Shown: piece by piece, positions 42,926 to 50,999 of the stretch
Numbering within the stretch: the stretch's first letter is position 1
Layout of the letters: each line of letters starts with the position of its first letter
Assembly: GCF_902706285.1 (NCBI RefSeq)
Contig: NZ_CACSKD010000008.1
Coordinates: 1 to 64,000, forward strand
Direction of reading: 5' to 3'
Source of the DNA: Rhizobium sp. 18055
GTDB taxonomy: Bacteria; Pseudomonadota; Alphaproteobacteria; Rhizobiales; Rhizobiaceae
DNA length: 64,000 bases
Notes under the pieces: generated by a model
What the model was told of the DNA's origin: nothing
Seen by the model: the letters and a program-made list of their open reading frames with translations, nothing else
Database searches by the model: none
Translations under genes and position numbers: made by a program

Positions 42926-43981
42926 GTGTCTAAATCCACTGATGACCTGCGCATTGCCAACATCGTCGAACTGTCGACGCCCGCCCGCATTATCGACGAA
43001 CTGCCTCGCGACGAAACCGTCAGCAGCACCGTCATAAACGCGCGAAGCGACGTCCATGACATCCTGACCGGAAAAGACGACCGCCTGCTGGTCGTGGTCG
43101 GCCCCTGCTCCATCCATGACCCGATCGCCGCCATCGACTACGCCAAGCGGCTCGCCGGAGAGCGCGAACGGTTGAAGGGCGATCTGGATATCGTCATGCG
43201 CGTCTATTTCGAAAAGCCCCGCACGACCGTCGGCTGGAAGGGCCTGATCAACGACCCCAACCTCGACGGCAGTTTCCGCATCGAGGACGGCCTTCGCATC
43301 GCACGCAAGCTTCTGCTCGACATCAACGAGATGGGCCTGCCTGCCGGATGCGAGTTCCTCGACACCATCACGCCGCAATACATCGCCGACCTGGTGAGCT
43401 GGGGCGCGATCGGCGCGCGCACGACCGAAAGCCAGGTGCATCGCGAGCTTGCTTCCGGTCTGTCCAGCGCGATCGGTTTCAAGAACGGCACGAGCGGTGA
43501 CGTCAGGATCGCGCTTGACGCGATCATGGCAGCATCCCAGCCGCATCATTTCCCTGCCGTGACGAAAGACGGCCGCGCGGCCATCGCCTCGACACGCGGC
43601 AACGAGGATTGCCACGTGATCCTGCGCGGCGGCAAGGAGCCGAATTACGATCACGCAAGCGTCGAAGCTGCCGCCGCCGCATCAGTTGCAGCCGGGCTTC
43701 AGCCTCGCATCATGATCGACGCCAGCCATGCCAACAGCCGCAAGAACCCCGACAACCAGCCGGCGGTTCTGCAGGATATCGCCCAGCAACTGGCGGCCGG
43801 CGATAGCCGGATCATCGGGGCGATGCTCGAAAGCAACATCGTTGGCGGAAGACAGGAACTGGTCGAAGGCAAACCACTGACATATGGCCGGAGCATCACC
43901 GACGGCTGCATCGACTGGCCGACAACGATCGTGGCACTGGAAACGCTCGCTGAAGGCGTGCGCGCACGGCGCAAGCGTTAA
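42926..43981 (+). CDS. aroG: 3-deoxy-7-phosphoheptulonate (DAHP) synthase, class I, AroG/AroF type
   Basis: A 351-residue class I-alpha DAHP synthase that condenses phosphoenolpyruvate and erythrose-4-phosphate, the first step to Phe, Tyr and Trp. Conserved motifs seen are VVGPCSIHD, FEKPRTTVGWKG, WGAIGARTTESQ, MIDASHANS and GRSITDGCIDW. It starts at GTG 42926 with GGAG about 7 nt upstream. The preceding leader peptide and terminator imply transcription attenuation by charged tRNAPhe and tRNATyr. Most rhizobia rely on class II DAHP synthases, so this may be an additional, feedback-controlled isozyme. The erythritol pathway in this window produces its co-substrate erythrose-4-phosphate. Confidence 0.93.
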   Translation: MSKSTDDLRIANIVELSTPARIIDELPRDETVSSTVINARSDVHDILTGKDDRLLVVVGPCSIHDPIAAIDYAKRLAGERERLKGDLDIVMRVYFEKPRTTVGWKGLINDPNLDGSFRIEDGLRIARKLLLDINEMGLPAGCEFLDTITPQYIADLVSWGAIGARTTESQVHRELASGLSSAIGFKNGTSGDVRIALDAIMAASQPHHFPAVTKDGRAAIASTRGNEDCHVILRGGKEPNYDHASVEAAAAASVAAGLQPRIMIDASHANSRKNPDNQPAVLQDIAQQLAAGDSRIIGAMLESNIVGGRQELVEGKPLTYGRSITDGCIDWPTTIVALETLAEGVRARRKR

Positions 43982-44481
43982 GGTCGGCTACTCCGGGACA
44001 TAGCGACTCCGGTTCGTCAGCGCACTATCGATGGTGTGCAGACGGATCGGAGAACCACAAAGGTGCTTCACCACAGGCCGTTGCGGCTGACTTTATGGAA
44101 GTTGCTTTGATCAGTGCCGTGAGATGGCTCCAGACAACGGATCGCCCGGATCAAAACAGGAAGCCGCGACCGGTAGCGCTCGTCACATGGACGAAACGGC
44201 ACCGGTCGCGGCAACAGCCTTGGGAGGCTTTTCTGTGGTCCGCCGCTCGCTGGACGCCAGCCCACCTAGCCCACAGATATATCAGCGTCGATACACACAT
44301 AAGTGACCGACTTTGCTAAGATTTTGGACTTGACCCTGCGGAACAAGGCTCCGCAGGTCTCGGCCAGAGAGGCACGCATGGGGTGCGCGCTTTTGTCCTA
44401 TCGAACATCCCGCCTGGAGGCGGAAGCCGGAGTCATCAGACGCGCTCGCGGGACCACCCTGTCGGCACGCGTGTCATCACC
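43982..44481. other. Intergenic region downstream of DAHP synthase
   Basis: 500 bp without a convincing gene. Several short frames exist on both strands but lack ribosome sites and family resemblance. The main feature is the inverted repeat at 44163-44212. No tRNA was found. Confidence 0.45.
44163..44212. repeat. 12-bp perfect inverted repeat with nested stem
   Basis: Arms GCCGCGACCGGT (44163-44174) and ACCGGTCGCGGC (44201-44212) enclose a second small stem TCGTC / GACGA (44180-44184 and 44190-44194). On the minus strand the hairpin is followed by TTCCTGTTTT, so it could end the transcript of the deoxyribosyltransferase gene at a distance. It may instead be a structured RNA or palindromic repeat. 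Confidence 0.6.
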
Positions 44482-45063
44482 TCAGCCCAATCGCCGTTTT
44501 GCCTCGATCAGGCATTCTTCAAATGCCGCCACGTCGTTGTAAAGGTCACCGCTTGGCACGTCGCGCCGGATGAGGACGCCGCCGCTTTCATCGACGCTGG
44601 CGTCCAGCATGAGATTGTCGACCATGCCGTGGTTTTCCACCATCATTCCATCGGGACCGCGGATATAGCCATCGCTTTGTCGCGTAGCCTTACCCTCGTA
44701 AAAGTCCTCGGTCAGCCTCTCGAAATAGCCTCTGGCGCTGTTCGTATAGGCAAACACCGGCTTGCCGAGAGCGCGCATGAAGCCGACTTCGAACGCGGTT
44801 CCGACATCGGCCGCGATCCCGCGGAAAGGCGTGAGATTGGCGATGACGAAGTCGGACTCCCGCATCATGCGCTCATTCGCAGCGCTGATCTGACAACCGA
44901 AGGCAAAGGCCGAGACGCCCTTCGGGTCGAGATCATTCTCCGCCATCGTGCTCGGCTCGAAGCCATAGCTCAGCGCGAGTTCGCCCTTATGCCGCATGAC
45001 GTCATCGCCGTTCGGAAAGAAAACGTCCGGTCCAGCGATGTATACTTTCAGCATCTTGCTCAT
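44482..45063 (-). CDS. Nucleoside 2-deoxyribosyltransferase
   Basis: A 193-residue enzyme that swaps or hydrolyses the base of 2'-deoxynucleosides. Family features are KVYIAGPDVFFPNG at the N-terminus, the substrate pocket FAFGCQISAANERMMRESDFVIANLTPFRG, and DVGTAFEVGFMRALGKPVFAY with the catalytic Glu. The start overlaps the stop of the upstream RarA-C-like gene by 4 bp (ATGA). It belongs to a run of minus-strand genes that starts with an NMT1-like importer, which points to base or nucleoside salvage. Confidence 0.88.
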   Translation of the reverse strand: MSKMLKVYIAGPDVFFPNGDDVMRHKGELALSYGFEPSTMAENDLDPKGVSAFAFGCQISAANERMMRESDFVIANLTPFRGIAADVGTAFEVGFMRALGKPVFAYTNSARGYFERLTEDFYEGKATRQSDGYIRGPDGMMVENHGMVDNLMLDASVDESGGVLIRRDVPSGDLYNDVAAFEECLIEAKRRLG

Positions 45064-45641
45064 TTCAGCCTGCCATCGGCCAGCGCCTTCATGATCCAGT
45101 CGCGATAGGTCTGGTCCTTGTCCTCGATCTCGGGAATGACGCGCGACGCTTCCGACATGAAGAACAGGTAGTCGCGGCCCATTTCCTGTCCGCGGCGCGT
45201 GTGCATATCCAGCGCGACATCCGGGATCTCCGGCAGGCGGTCGCCAAGACCGGTGACGTGCTTGGCCCAGTTCACCATGTCGTCGGTGGTACGGTCCTTC
45301 TTGCTACCCGAGAGGACACGAACGGCATGGGCAGCGAACAGGAAGCGATCACCCTGCGGACGCGGATAGCGCTTGTGCTGCTGGTAAAGCGTCTCGATCA
45401 AGACCGGCGCATCCAGCCGTCCAAAACCGATATCCTCGACGGCGATGACGCAAAGGCGCGACCACAGCATCTCTTCCATCTCGGGACTGGTGATGAACAT
45501 CTCCCAGGCGAGCAGCAGAACATTATCGGTCATCCCGCGGCGCAGGCACTTCTGCAACGCCGAGATCACCTCGTCGGCATGAAAGCCGTGTTCGGTCGTT
45601 GTACGCTGCCATGGATCCGGCGGCTGTTGAACTTTGACCAT
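45060..45641 (-). CDS. Protein resembling the C-terminal domain of RarA/MgsA
   Basis: A 193-residue soluble protein. The segment HADEVISALQKCLRRGMTDNVLLLAW followed by LWSRLCVIAVEDIGFG, then GDRFLFAAHAVRVLSGSKKDR, resembles the tetramerisation/C-terminal region of the replication-associated ATPase RarA, but no Walker motifs or AAA+ domain are present. The start at 45641 is the only ATG outside the preceding permease gene's region. It is coupled to the deoxyribosyltransferase by a 4-bp overlap and follows the permease by 38 nt. Function unknown; linkage suggests nucleotide or DNA-related metabolism. Confidence 0.7.
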   Translation of the reverse strand: MVKVQQPPDPWQRTTTEHGFHADEVISALQKCLRRGMTDNVLLLAWEMFITSPEMEEMLWSRLCVIAVEDIGFGRLDAPVLIETLYQQHKRYPRPQGDRFLFAAHAVRVLSGSKKDRTTDDMVNWAKHVTGLGDRLPEIPDVALDMHTRRGQEMGRDYLFFMSEASRVIPEIEDKDQTYRDWIMKALADGRLK

Positions 45642-45679
45642 TGATTGTACTCCTAACGTGTTGGGAACTGAGAAAGCTG

Positions 45680-46462
45680 CTATTTCCAGCGGGCATTCAC
45701 CCGCCGCTCCGCCGTCAGCGCCAGGCCGAAGCAGAGGACAGAGGTTACGGTGGCAATGATCGAGGTGCCGAAGGCACGCTCCATGGCAAATCGACCGGCC
45801 GCTTCGCGGAACATGTAGCCAAGTCCTGATGTGCCCATCAGCAACTCGGCCAGAATGGCGGCGAGAACCGCCTCCGGCGCCGTCAGTCGCAATGCCACCA
45901 TAAGGCTCGGCACCGATGCCGGCAGCACCAGACGCCTGAACCGCTGCCACCGGCTGGCGCCAAGCGCCGTGAACAGATCGTCCGTACCGGCCGGGATCGA
46001 CCGCAATCCGGCGCCGGCGAAGACAAAGGTCGGGAAGAAAGCCGAGATCGCGACGATCGCCAGCACCGTGTAGACATTATAGCCAAGTAGCCGGGCAATG
46101 ATCGGGATCAGCGCCACAACCGGGATCGACGAGAACACCAGGCCGAAGGGTGTCAGCAACCCGTTGAGGATTCTCGACGCCCAGGCGACGACCGCAAGCA
46201 GCACGCCGGCAGCGAACCCTGTTGCCAGGCCGAGAAAAGCGACGAGCAGCGTCTCGCTGGCATTGCTGATGTAGACTGCCGGATTGCCGGCCATATCCGC
46301 AACGACATCTGCGGGGCTTGGCAGCACCACGGCATTGACGCCGCCAATCGTGACCCATAGCTGCCAGATCGCGAGAATGCCAAGCACGCCCCAATAGCGG
46401 CTGACGATCATGGCAAACAACCGCATTGCCCGCTTGGGTCTGGTTTGCACGAGCGCCTTCAT
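45680..46462 (-). CDS. ABC transporter permease (NitT/TauT family), second of a pair
   Basis: A 260-residue permease with about six membrane helices and EAA loop TDDLFTALGASRWQRFRRLVLPASVPSLMVALRL. It overlaps the other permease gene by 4 bp. The two sequences are clearly related but diverged, implying a heterodimeric channel, as in the pyrimidine-precursor and some thiamin-precursor importers. The longer open frame upstream lies over the first permease and is not used. Confidence 0.9.
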   Translation of the reverse strand: MKALVQTRPKRAMRLFAMIVSRYWGVLGILAIWQLWVTIGGVNAVVLPSPADVVADMAGNPAVYISNASETLLVAFLGLATGFAAGVLLAVVAWASRILNGLLTPFGLVFSSIPVVALIPIIARLLGYNVYTVLAIVAISAFFPTFVFAGAGLRSIPAGTDDLFTALGASRWQRFRRLVLPASVPSLMVALRLTAPEAVLAAILAELLMGTSGLGYMFREAAGRFAMERAFGTSIIATVTSVLCFGLALTAERRVNARWK

Positions 46463-47217
46463 TGGAACCGCGCCTTCACCAACCGTTCGACGATGCTCAT
46501 CAGTCCGAAGAGCGCAAGCGATGTGACGGTGGTGACAAGAACGGCACTCCACAACAGCGGGATCTGGAAATTCTGCATCGCGCTGACCATTAGCAGCCCC
46601 AGCCCGCGCGAGGCGCCGAACCACTCGCCGACGATGCCGCCGATGAAAGCGACGGGAATGGCGAGTTTCAGGCCCGAGACGACGGAAGGCATTGCCGCCG
46701 GCAGATCCAGTCGCCAGAAGCGCGTCAGCGGGCTCGATCCGAACACCCGAAACAGGTCGTTGTGGCCGGGAGACGATGCCGAAAACCCTGACGTGGTCGC
46801 AACGTAGATCAGGTAGAAGACGCCGAGCCCCGAGATTGCCGCCGCTGTCGAATTGCGCTCGATCGTCACCATGAAGAGCGGTCCAAGCGCAATCAACGGG
46901 ATGGCATGAATGAGTGCGACCAGCCGATCGATACCGGGTCGCAGCCCGATCACCACATGGCCAAGCATTGCCACTGCGATACCACCGAGCGCGCCGCCGA
47001 TATAGCCGAGCGCGACAGAGGAAAAGGTGGCAAGTGTTGCGCGAACCATCAGCGCGCGTTTCGCCGGGTCGAACAGGAATGCGAGAACCGTGGTCAGCGG
47101 CGGCCAGGTGAGGCCGGCAAGCTTCAGTTCGCCGATCACCTGCCACAGGCCGAGAAACAGGCCGACGCCGATCAGTCCGAGCAGGAAGCGCTGTCCCATG
47201 TCGCCGAAAGCACGCAT
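46459..47217 (-). CDS. ABC transporter permease (NitT/TauT family), first of a pair
   Basis: A 252-residue permease with six predicted helices and the coupling loop HNDLFRVFGSSPLTRFWRLDLPAAMPSVVSGLKLAIP. Its ATG at 47217 shares one base with the ATPase stop (TGATG); a GTG three bases upstream is possible. It pairs with the next permease. Confidence 0.9.
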   Translation of the reverse strand: MRAFGDMGQRFLLGLIGVGLFLGLWQVIGELKLAGLTWPPLTTVLAFLFDPAKRALMVRATLATFSSVALGYIGGALGGIAVAMLGHVVIGLRPGIDRLVALIHAIPLIALGPLFMVTIERNSTAAAISGLGVFYLIYVATTSGFSASSPGHNDLFRVFGSSPLTRFWRLDLPAAMPSVVSGLKLAIPVAFIGGIVGEWFGASRGLGLLMVSAMQNFQIPLLWSAVLVTTVTSLALFGLMSIVERLVKARFQ

Positions 47218-48032
47218 CACGGGTGTCCGGCTTCGTTCGGTTCGAGCGCCAGCGTGAGATCGTCGGCAAGCGCATGAAACAGAGGATCGCGCATCAGCGA
47301 CGGCAGCCGGGGACGATCGAAAGGAACCGCGACGTCCTTGATGATGCGCCCCGGCCGGCCGCTCATGACCAGAACGCGATCGGCCAGAAACAGCGCTTCA
47401 TCGACCGAATGCGTCACAAGCAGGGTGGTGATTTTCTGGGCGCTCCAGATGCGTTGTAGCTCGACGTTCATCTGCCGCCGCGTCACCGCATCCAGCGCGC
47501 CGAACGGCTCGTCCAGCAGCAGCACGTCAGGCTCCAGCACCAGCGACCGCGCGATCGAGGCACGCTGGCGCATCCCACCCGACAACTGCCGGGGCTTGGC
47601 ATTCTCGAACTCAGTCAACCCGACAAGAGCAAGCAGTTCCGACACGCGCTGCCTATCGACCCGCCGGCCGGCGATCTGAAACGGCAGAGAGACGTTGGAG
47701 GCGATATCGAGCCAGGGAAGCAGCGCGTGATCCTGGAACGCTACGCCCAAACGGTGCGTTTTGCTGACGAGGTTGGGTGAGACGCCCTCGATCGTCGCCT
47801 GGCCCGCTGACGGCGCTTCGAGAGCGGCGACGAGCCTGAGGATCGTGCTTTTGCCGCATCCGGATGGCCCGAGCAGTGCGACGAACTCGCCCTTGCCGAT
47901 GCGCAGGTCGATATCGTCAAGCGCACGCACCTCGTCGCCATTGTCGAGCGTGTAAGACTTGCTCACGCCGTCGAGGTGGATCGCCGGCTGAGGGCCACTG
48001 ATTGTTGAGGCGTTCAAGGCATGCTCCGCCAT
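47217..48032 (-). CDS. ABC transporter ATPase (NitT/TauT family)
   Basis: A 271-residue ATPase with Walker A GPSGCGKST, Q-loop VAFQDHALLPW, signature LSGGMRQRASIARSL, Walker B VLLLDEPFGALD and H-loop LLVTHSVDEA. It follows the binding-protein gene by 54 nt and is coupled to the first permease. It drives the importer whose binding protein is NMT1/THI5-like. Confidence 0.92.
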   Translation of the reverse strand: MAEHALNASTISGPQPAIHLDGVSKSYTLDNGDEVRALDDIDLRIGKGEFVALLGPSGCGKSTILRLVAALEAPSAGQATIEGVSPNLVSKTHRLGVAFQDHALLPWLDIASNVSLPFQIAGRRVDRQRVSELLALVGLTEFENAKPRQLSGGMRQRASIARSLVLEPDVLLLDEPFGALDAVTRRQMNVELQRIWSAQKITTLLVTHSVDEALFLADRVLVMSGRPGRIIKDVAVPFDRPRLPSLMRDPLFHALADDLTLALEPNEAGHP

Positions 48033-48086
48033 GAGGGTACCGGCCGCCCTAGAGGGCTGCTAACCTGGATGATTGGCATACGGGCT

Positions 48087-49115
48087 TCACAGCGATGCAA
48101 TGGCGTCTTCAAGCGGCGACAGATCGACGATATCGGCCGTCGCCGGCATCTTGGCATGGCCTGCCGATTTGGCGATCTCGGCGATGGTCGATTGAACGAC
48201 CGCCGGATCGAACCAGAAGGGCCCGCGCGATCCTGCTGTCTCGATCAACGGGATACCCAGCTCGTTCTGGCGGATCTGCTGCTTGAGTTCCAGCCCGTAA
48301 TCGGCGCCATACTTGTCGATGATGAGCTGCGCGGCCACCTTTGGGTCCTTGGAATTTTCGCGCCAGCCACGAATGAGCGCCTTCAGATAGGCAACCACCA
48401 GCGGACGGTTTTCGGCGACATAGGACTTCTTCGCAACGATGATGCCGGCTGGCGTCTTGTAGCCGAGCGTGTCCATCAGTGTCACATGAAAATCGACGCC
48501 TTCCTTCATGCCCATGGTTTCGAGCGTGATTGGCTGATTGGTCGCGAATGCGAAATAGGCATCGCCATCACCGGCCAGAAGCGGCTCGGGCGAGAAGCCG
48601 GTCGGCACCAAAGTGTAATCGAGCGGCAGGCCGGCCTTGGTGAGGATATAGTCGACCGTATTCTTGTCTGCCGGCATCTGGGTGAGGATGCGGGCGCCGA
48701 CCAGATCCTTCGGCTCAAGGACCGGGCGCTTTGCCAGCGACAGGATCGCGGCCGGGCTGGTCGGGAATGCGGCGCCGAGGACGACGAAATCATTGCCCTT
48801 CTCGACCGTTTCGAGGAATGGCATCCAGTCGGCACCGGCATAGTCCGCCTTGCCGGCAGCGAGGCTGACGAGCACACCCGGCGCATTCGGGCCACCAGGC
48901 GTATATTTGATGTCGATGCCGCCCTCGGCGAAGTAGCCCTTTTCGATGCCGACCCAGAGACCCGCATATTCCGCGTTCGGAATCCAGCCAAGCGCCGTCG
49001 TTACCGGAGCCAGCGCTTGTGCAGCGGCGGGTCTGGAGCATAATGCCATGCTCAGCCCGGCGGCTCCCAGAAGAACCTGCCTGCGGCTGGCGGACATACT
49101 GAATGAAGATGGCAT
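48087..49115 (-). CDS. NMT1/THI5-like substrate-binding protein
   Basis: A 342-residue binding protein with a Tat-like signal (SASRRQVLLGAAGLSMAL, cleavage near AAAQA) and the family opening TTALGWIPNAEYAGLWVGIEKGYF. Relatives bind pyrimidine precursors, riboflavin precursors or related heterocycles. Start 49115 is used; a second ATG at 49097 lies just before the signal and may be the real one. It is the first gene of a probable six-gene unit ending in a deoxyribosyltransferase and is divergent from an RpiR regulator. No TPP riboswitch is present in the short leader. Confidence 0.88.
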   Translation of the reverse strand: MPSSFSMSASRRQVLLGAAGLSMALCSRPAAAQALAPVTTALGWIPNAEYAGLWVGIEKGYFAEGGIDIKYTPGGPNAPGVLVSLAAGKADYAGADWMPFLETVEKGNDFVVLGAAFPTSPAAILSLAKRPVLEPKDLVGARILTQMPADKNTVDYILTKAGLPLDYTLVPTGFSPEPLLAGDGDAYFAFATNQPITLETMGMKEGVDFHVTLMDTLGYKTPAGIIVAKKSYVAENRPLVVAYLKALIRGWRENSKDPKVAAQLIIDKYGADYGLELKQQIRQNELGIPLIETAGSRGPFWFDPAVVQSTIAEIAKSAGHAKMPATADIVDLSPLEDAIASL

Positions 49116-49176
49116 GTGGTGAGGACTCCATAGCGTCGCCGCTGGCACGGTTTTGTGGAAGAAACTGGATATTTAT

Positions 49177-49209
49177 TTTATTACAGGTCATGCTATCCAA
49201 TGTAATAAA
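49177..49209. promoter_or_regulatory. Candidate RpiR operator
   Basis: A perfect 9-bp inverted repeat TTTATTACA / TGTAATAAA separated by 15 bp lies in the 108-bp gap between the divergent importer and RpiR genes, 14 nt before the regulator start. Position and symmetry suit an operator for the RpiR dimer. Confidence 0.55.
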
Positions 49210-49223
49210 TATTTCAATAGCCC

Positions 49224-50153
49224 ATGAGGAAAAAATTGGCAGACATCAACAGGCGCCAAAAAAATGGGCTTCCGGCTCAAACGCTGGTGGCGGAGCGGAT
49301 TGCCAAGCACTATCCGACCCTGTCGTCGGCGCTGCGCCAGTTCGCTGATTTCGTACTCGCCGAACCACTCAGGCTGGCGAGGCTGAGCATCCATGATGCC
49401 GTCGCCGAGGTTGGGGTTTCCGTCGCTACCGCCAACCGGTTTGCAACCGCCATCGGCTTCGAAGGCTATCCCCACTTTCGGACGGAGCTGATCCGCGGCT
49501 TCGAAACATTGTTCGAGCCGGTTGAACGTCTGAAGCAGAAGGTCGCCGAGGGGCATTCGCCGCATTCGGCCATGATCGCCTCGATGCGCGAGGACATTGC
49601 CAACCTGGAGGCAACAATCCGCAACCTGACCAATGATCGGGCCGAGCAGGCCGTCGATATGATCATCGGCGCCAAGCGCATCTTTATCGTCGGCTTTGAA
49701 AATGCCGGGCATCTCGCCGCCATCATGGCCTGCCGCCTGGAACTGACCGGCGCCAATGTCCGGGTGATCGAGAATAGCGGCGGTGCTGTCGGTGCTGCCC
49801 GGCAGCTCTACAAGTTCGGGCCAGACGACCTGGTGATCGCCATCGCCTTCTCGCTCTACATGCGCGATACCATCGTCATCGCCGGCCACGCCAAACGACA
49901 CGGAATCCCGCTGCTTTCAATCACCGATCATCTGAAATCGCCGCTCGCCGCACTGGGCGATCTATCTCTCTTCGTCGAAGCCTATCACGAATACAATCCG
50001 CCATCGGACACGGCGATTCTTGGGCTGATCGAAGGGCTGGTCGCCGGCGTCGCCAGCAAGTCGCCCGGCGCAGCAGATGTTGCCGAACGCTTTGCTGCGT
50101 TTTCCTACCCGTGGATGCTCAGCGCCGATGCTGATTGGTCGCCGATCAAGTAG
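49224..50153 (+). CDS. MurR/RpiR-family transcriptional regulator
   Basis: A 309-residue regulator with an N-terminal helix-turn-helix (SIHDAVAEVGVSVATANRFATAIGFEGYPHFR) and a C-terminal SIS phosphosugar-binding domain (about 125-280; AKRIFIVGFENAGHLAAI, FGPDDLVIAIAFSLYMRD). It is divergent from the NMT1-like importer operon and probably controls it through the inverted repeat upstream. The SIS domain suggests the inducer is a sugar phosphate or ribose-containing compound, consistent with a nucleoside pathway. Confidence 0.9.
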   Translation: MRKKLADINRRQKNGLPAQTLVAERIAKHYPTLSSALRQFADFVLAEPLRLARLSIHDAVAEVGVSVATANRFATAIGFEGYPHFRTELIRGFETLFEPVERLKQKVAEGHSPHSAMIASMREDIANLEATIRNLTNDRAEQAVDMIIGAKRIFIVGFENAGHLAAIMACRLELTGANVRVIENSGGAVGAARQLYKFGPDDLVIAIAFSLYMRDTIVIAGHAKRHGIPLLSITDHLKSPLAALGDLSLFVEAYHEYNPPSDTAILGLIEGLVAGVASKSPGAADVAERFAAFSYPWMLSADADWSPIK

Positions 50154-50166
50154 CGAGGCGGTCTTG

Positions 50167-50187
50167 AAAAACCCGCCGCCGCCGGGT
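50167..50187 (-). terminator. Terminator of the ROK kinase gene
   Basis: On the minus strand ACCCG / CGGGT encloses a GC-rich 7-nt loop and is followed by five T residues, about 20 nt past the kinase stop. The stem is short, so confidence is moderate. Confidence 0.55.
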
Positions 50188-50207
50188 GGCGCCAAGTGCC
50201 TGCCTCG

Positions 50208-50915
50208 TCAGAGCTTCAGCGCGGGGTCGAGCCAAATTCGGAAGCCACCGGCAAACGCATTCTCATTGTCCCCACGGCGGCAGCCGTCCGGCATGTCCTT
50301 GAGCTTGTCGACATTGCCGCCACCGATGACGATGTAATCCGGTTGAAGCGCCGCCTTCAATCGCTGCGAGACATCATCGACAGACTTGCGCCACCTGCTC
50401 TTCCCGCGGGCGTTGAGACCACGCAACCCGACAACATCTTCGAATGTCTGCTTCTTCTTGTAAGGGAGGTGGGCGAGTTCCAGCGGCATGCATATATGGT
50501 CTGCCACGAGTGCCGAGCCGAGACCGGTGCCGAGACCGATAAACAGCATCCGGCCGCCCTGGTAACTGCCGATGGCCTGCATCAGCGCATCGTTCACCAG
50601 GCGGACAGGCTTTCCGAAGGCCGTTGCAAAGTCGTAGTCTTTCCATCCGGCGCCGAGATTGTGCGGATCAAGTGATGGCATATTGTTGGAGACCGGCCCG
50701 GGGTATCCCATGCCGATGACATGGTAGTCCCAGCCCTCGGCCATTTCCTTGACCGCCTTGACCATGGCGTCGGGCGTCATGTCAGGCCCTGATACCATCG
50801 CCTTCTTCTCGCCGCCGGTGCTGAGATGCACCTTCACATGCGAGCCACCGAGATCAATGGCAAGAACCGTCTTGGCGTCTTTGCGGAGTTCTGCGTTCTG
50901 GCTGGGCGCGTCCAT
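50208..50915 (-). CDS. ROK-family sugar kinase
   Basis: A 235-residue kinase of the ROK / polyphosphate-glucokinase type: phosphate motif LAIDLGGSHVKV, substrate motif GMGYPGPVSNN, LVNDALMQAIGSYQG with the catalytic Asp, and LFIGLGTGLGSALV. It is shorter than typical ROK proteins and lacks the Cys-rich zinc motif of the main family. It lies 84 nt downstream of a glucoamylase gene on the same strand, so it likely phosphorylates glucose released by that enzyme. ATP or polyphosphate could be the donor. Confidence 0.85.
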   Translation of the reverse strand: MDAPSQNAELRKDAKTVLAIDLGGSHVKVHLSTGGEKKAMVSGPDMTPDAMVKAVKEMAEGWDYHVIGMGYPGPVSNNMPSLDPHNLGAGWKDYDFATAFGKPVRLVNDALMQAIGSYQGGRMLFIGLGTGLGSALVADHICMPLELAHLPYKKKQTFEDVVGLRGLNARGKSRWRKSVDDVSQRLKAALQPDYIVIGGGNVDKLKDMPDGCRRGDNENAFAGGFRIWLDPALKL

Positions 50916-50999
50916 GGAAATGTCCTGTTTCTGAATGACAAGTCTGTTCTGAGGCCGGAAATGCGCTGCGCAGAGAGGCGACGGCCAGCGAGCGCGGCG

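Noticed and set aside
45680..47275. A single 531-codon minus-strand frame
   Set aside because: Only the last 260 codons match a permease; the upstream part runs in another frame over the first permease gene and is Arg/His-rich shadow sequence.
49116..49223. Possible TPP riboswitch upstream of the NMT1/THI5-like binding protein
   Set aside because: The gap is short and lacks the conserved TPP aptamer blocks; only an operator-like repeat is present.
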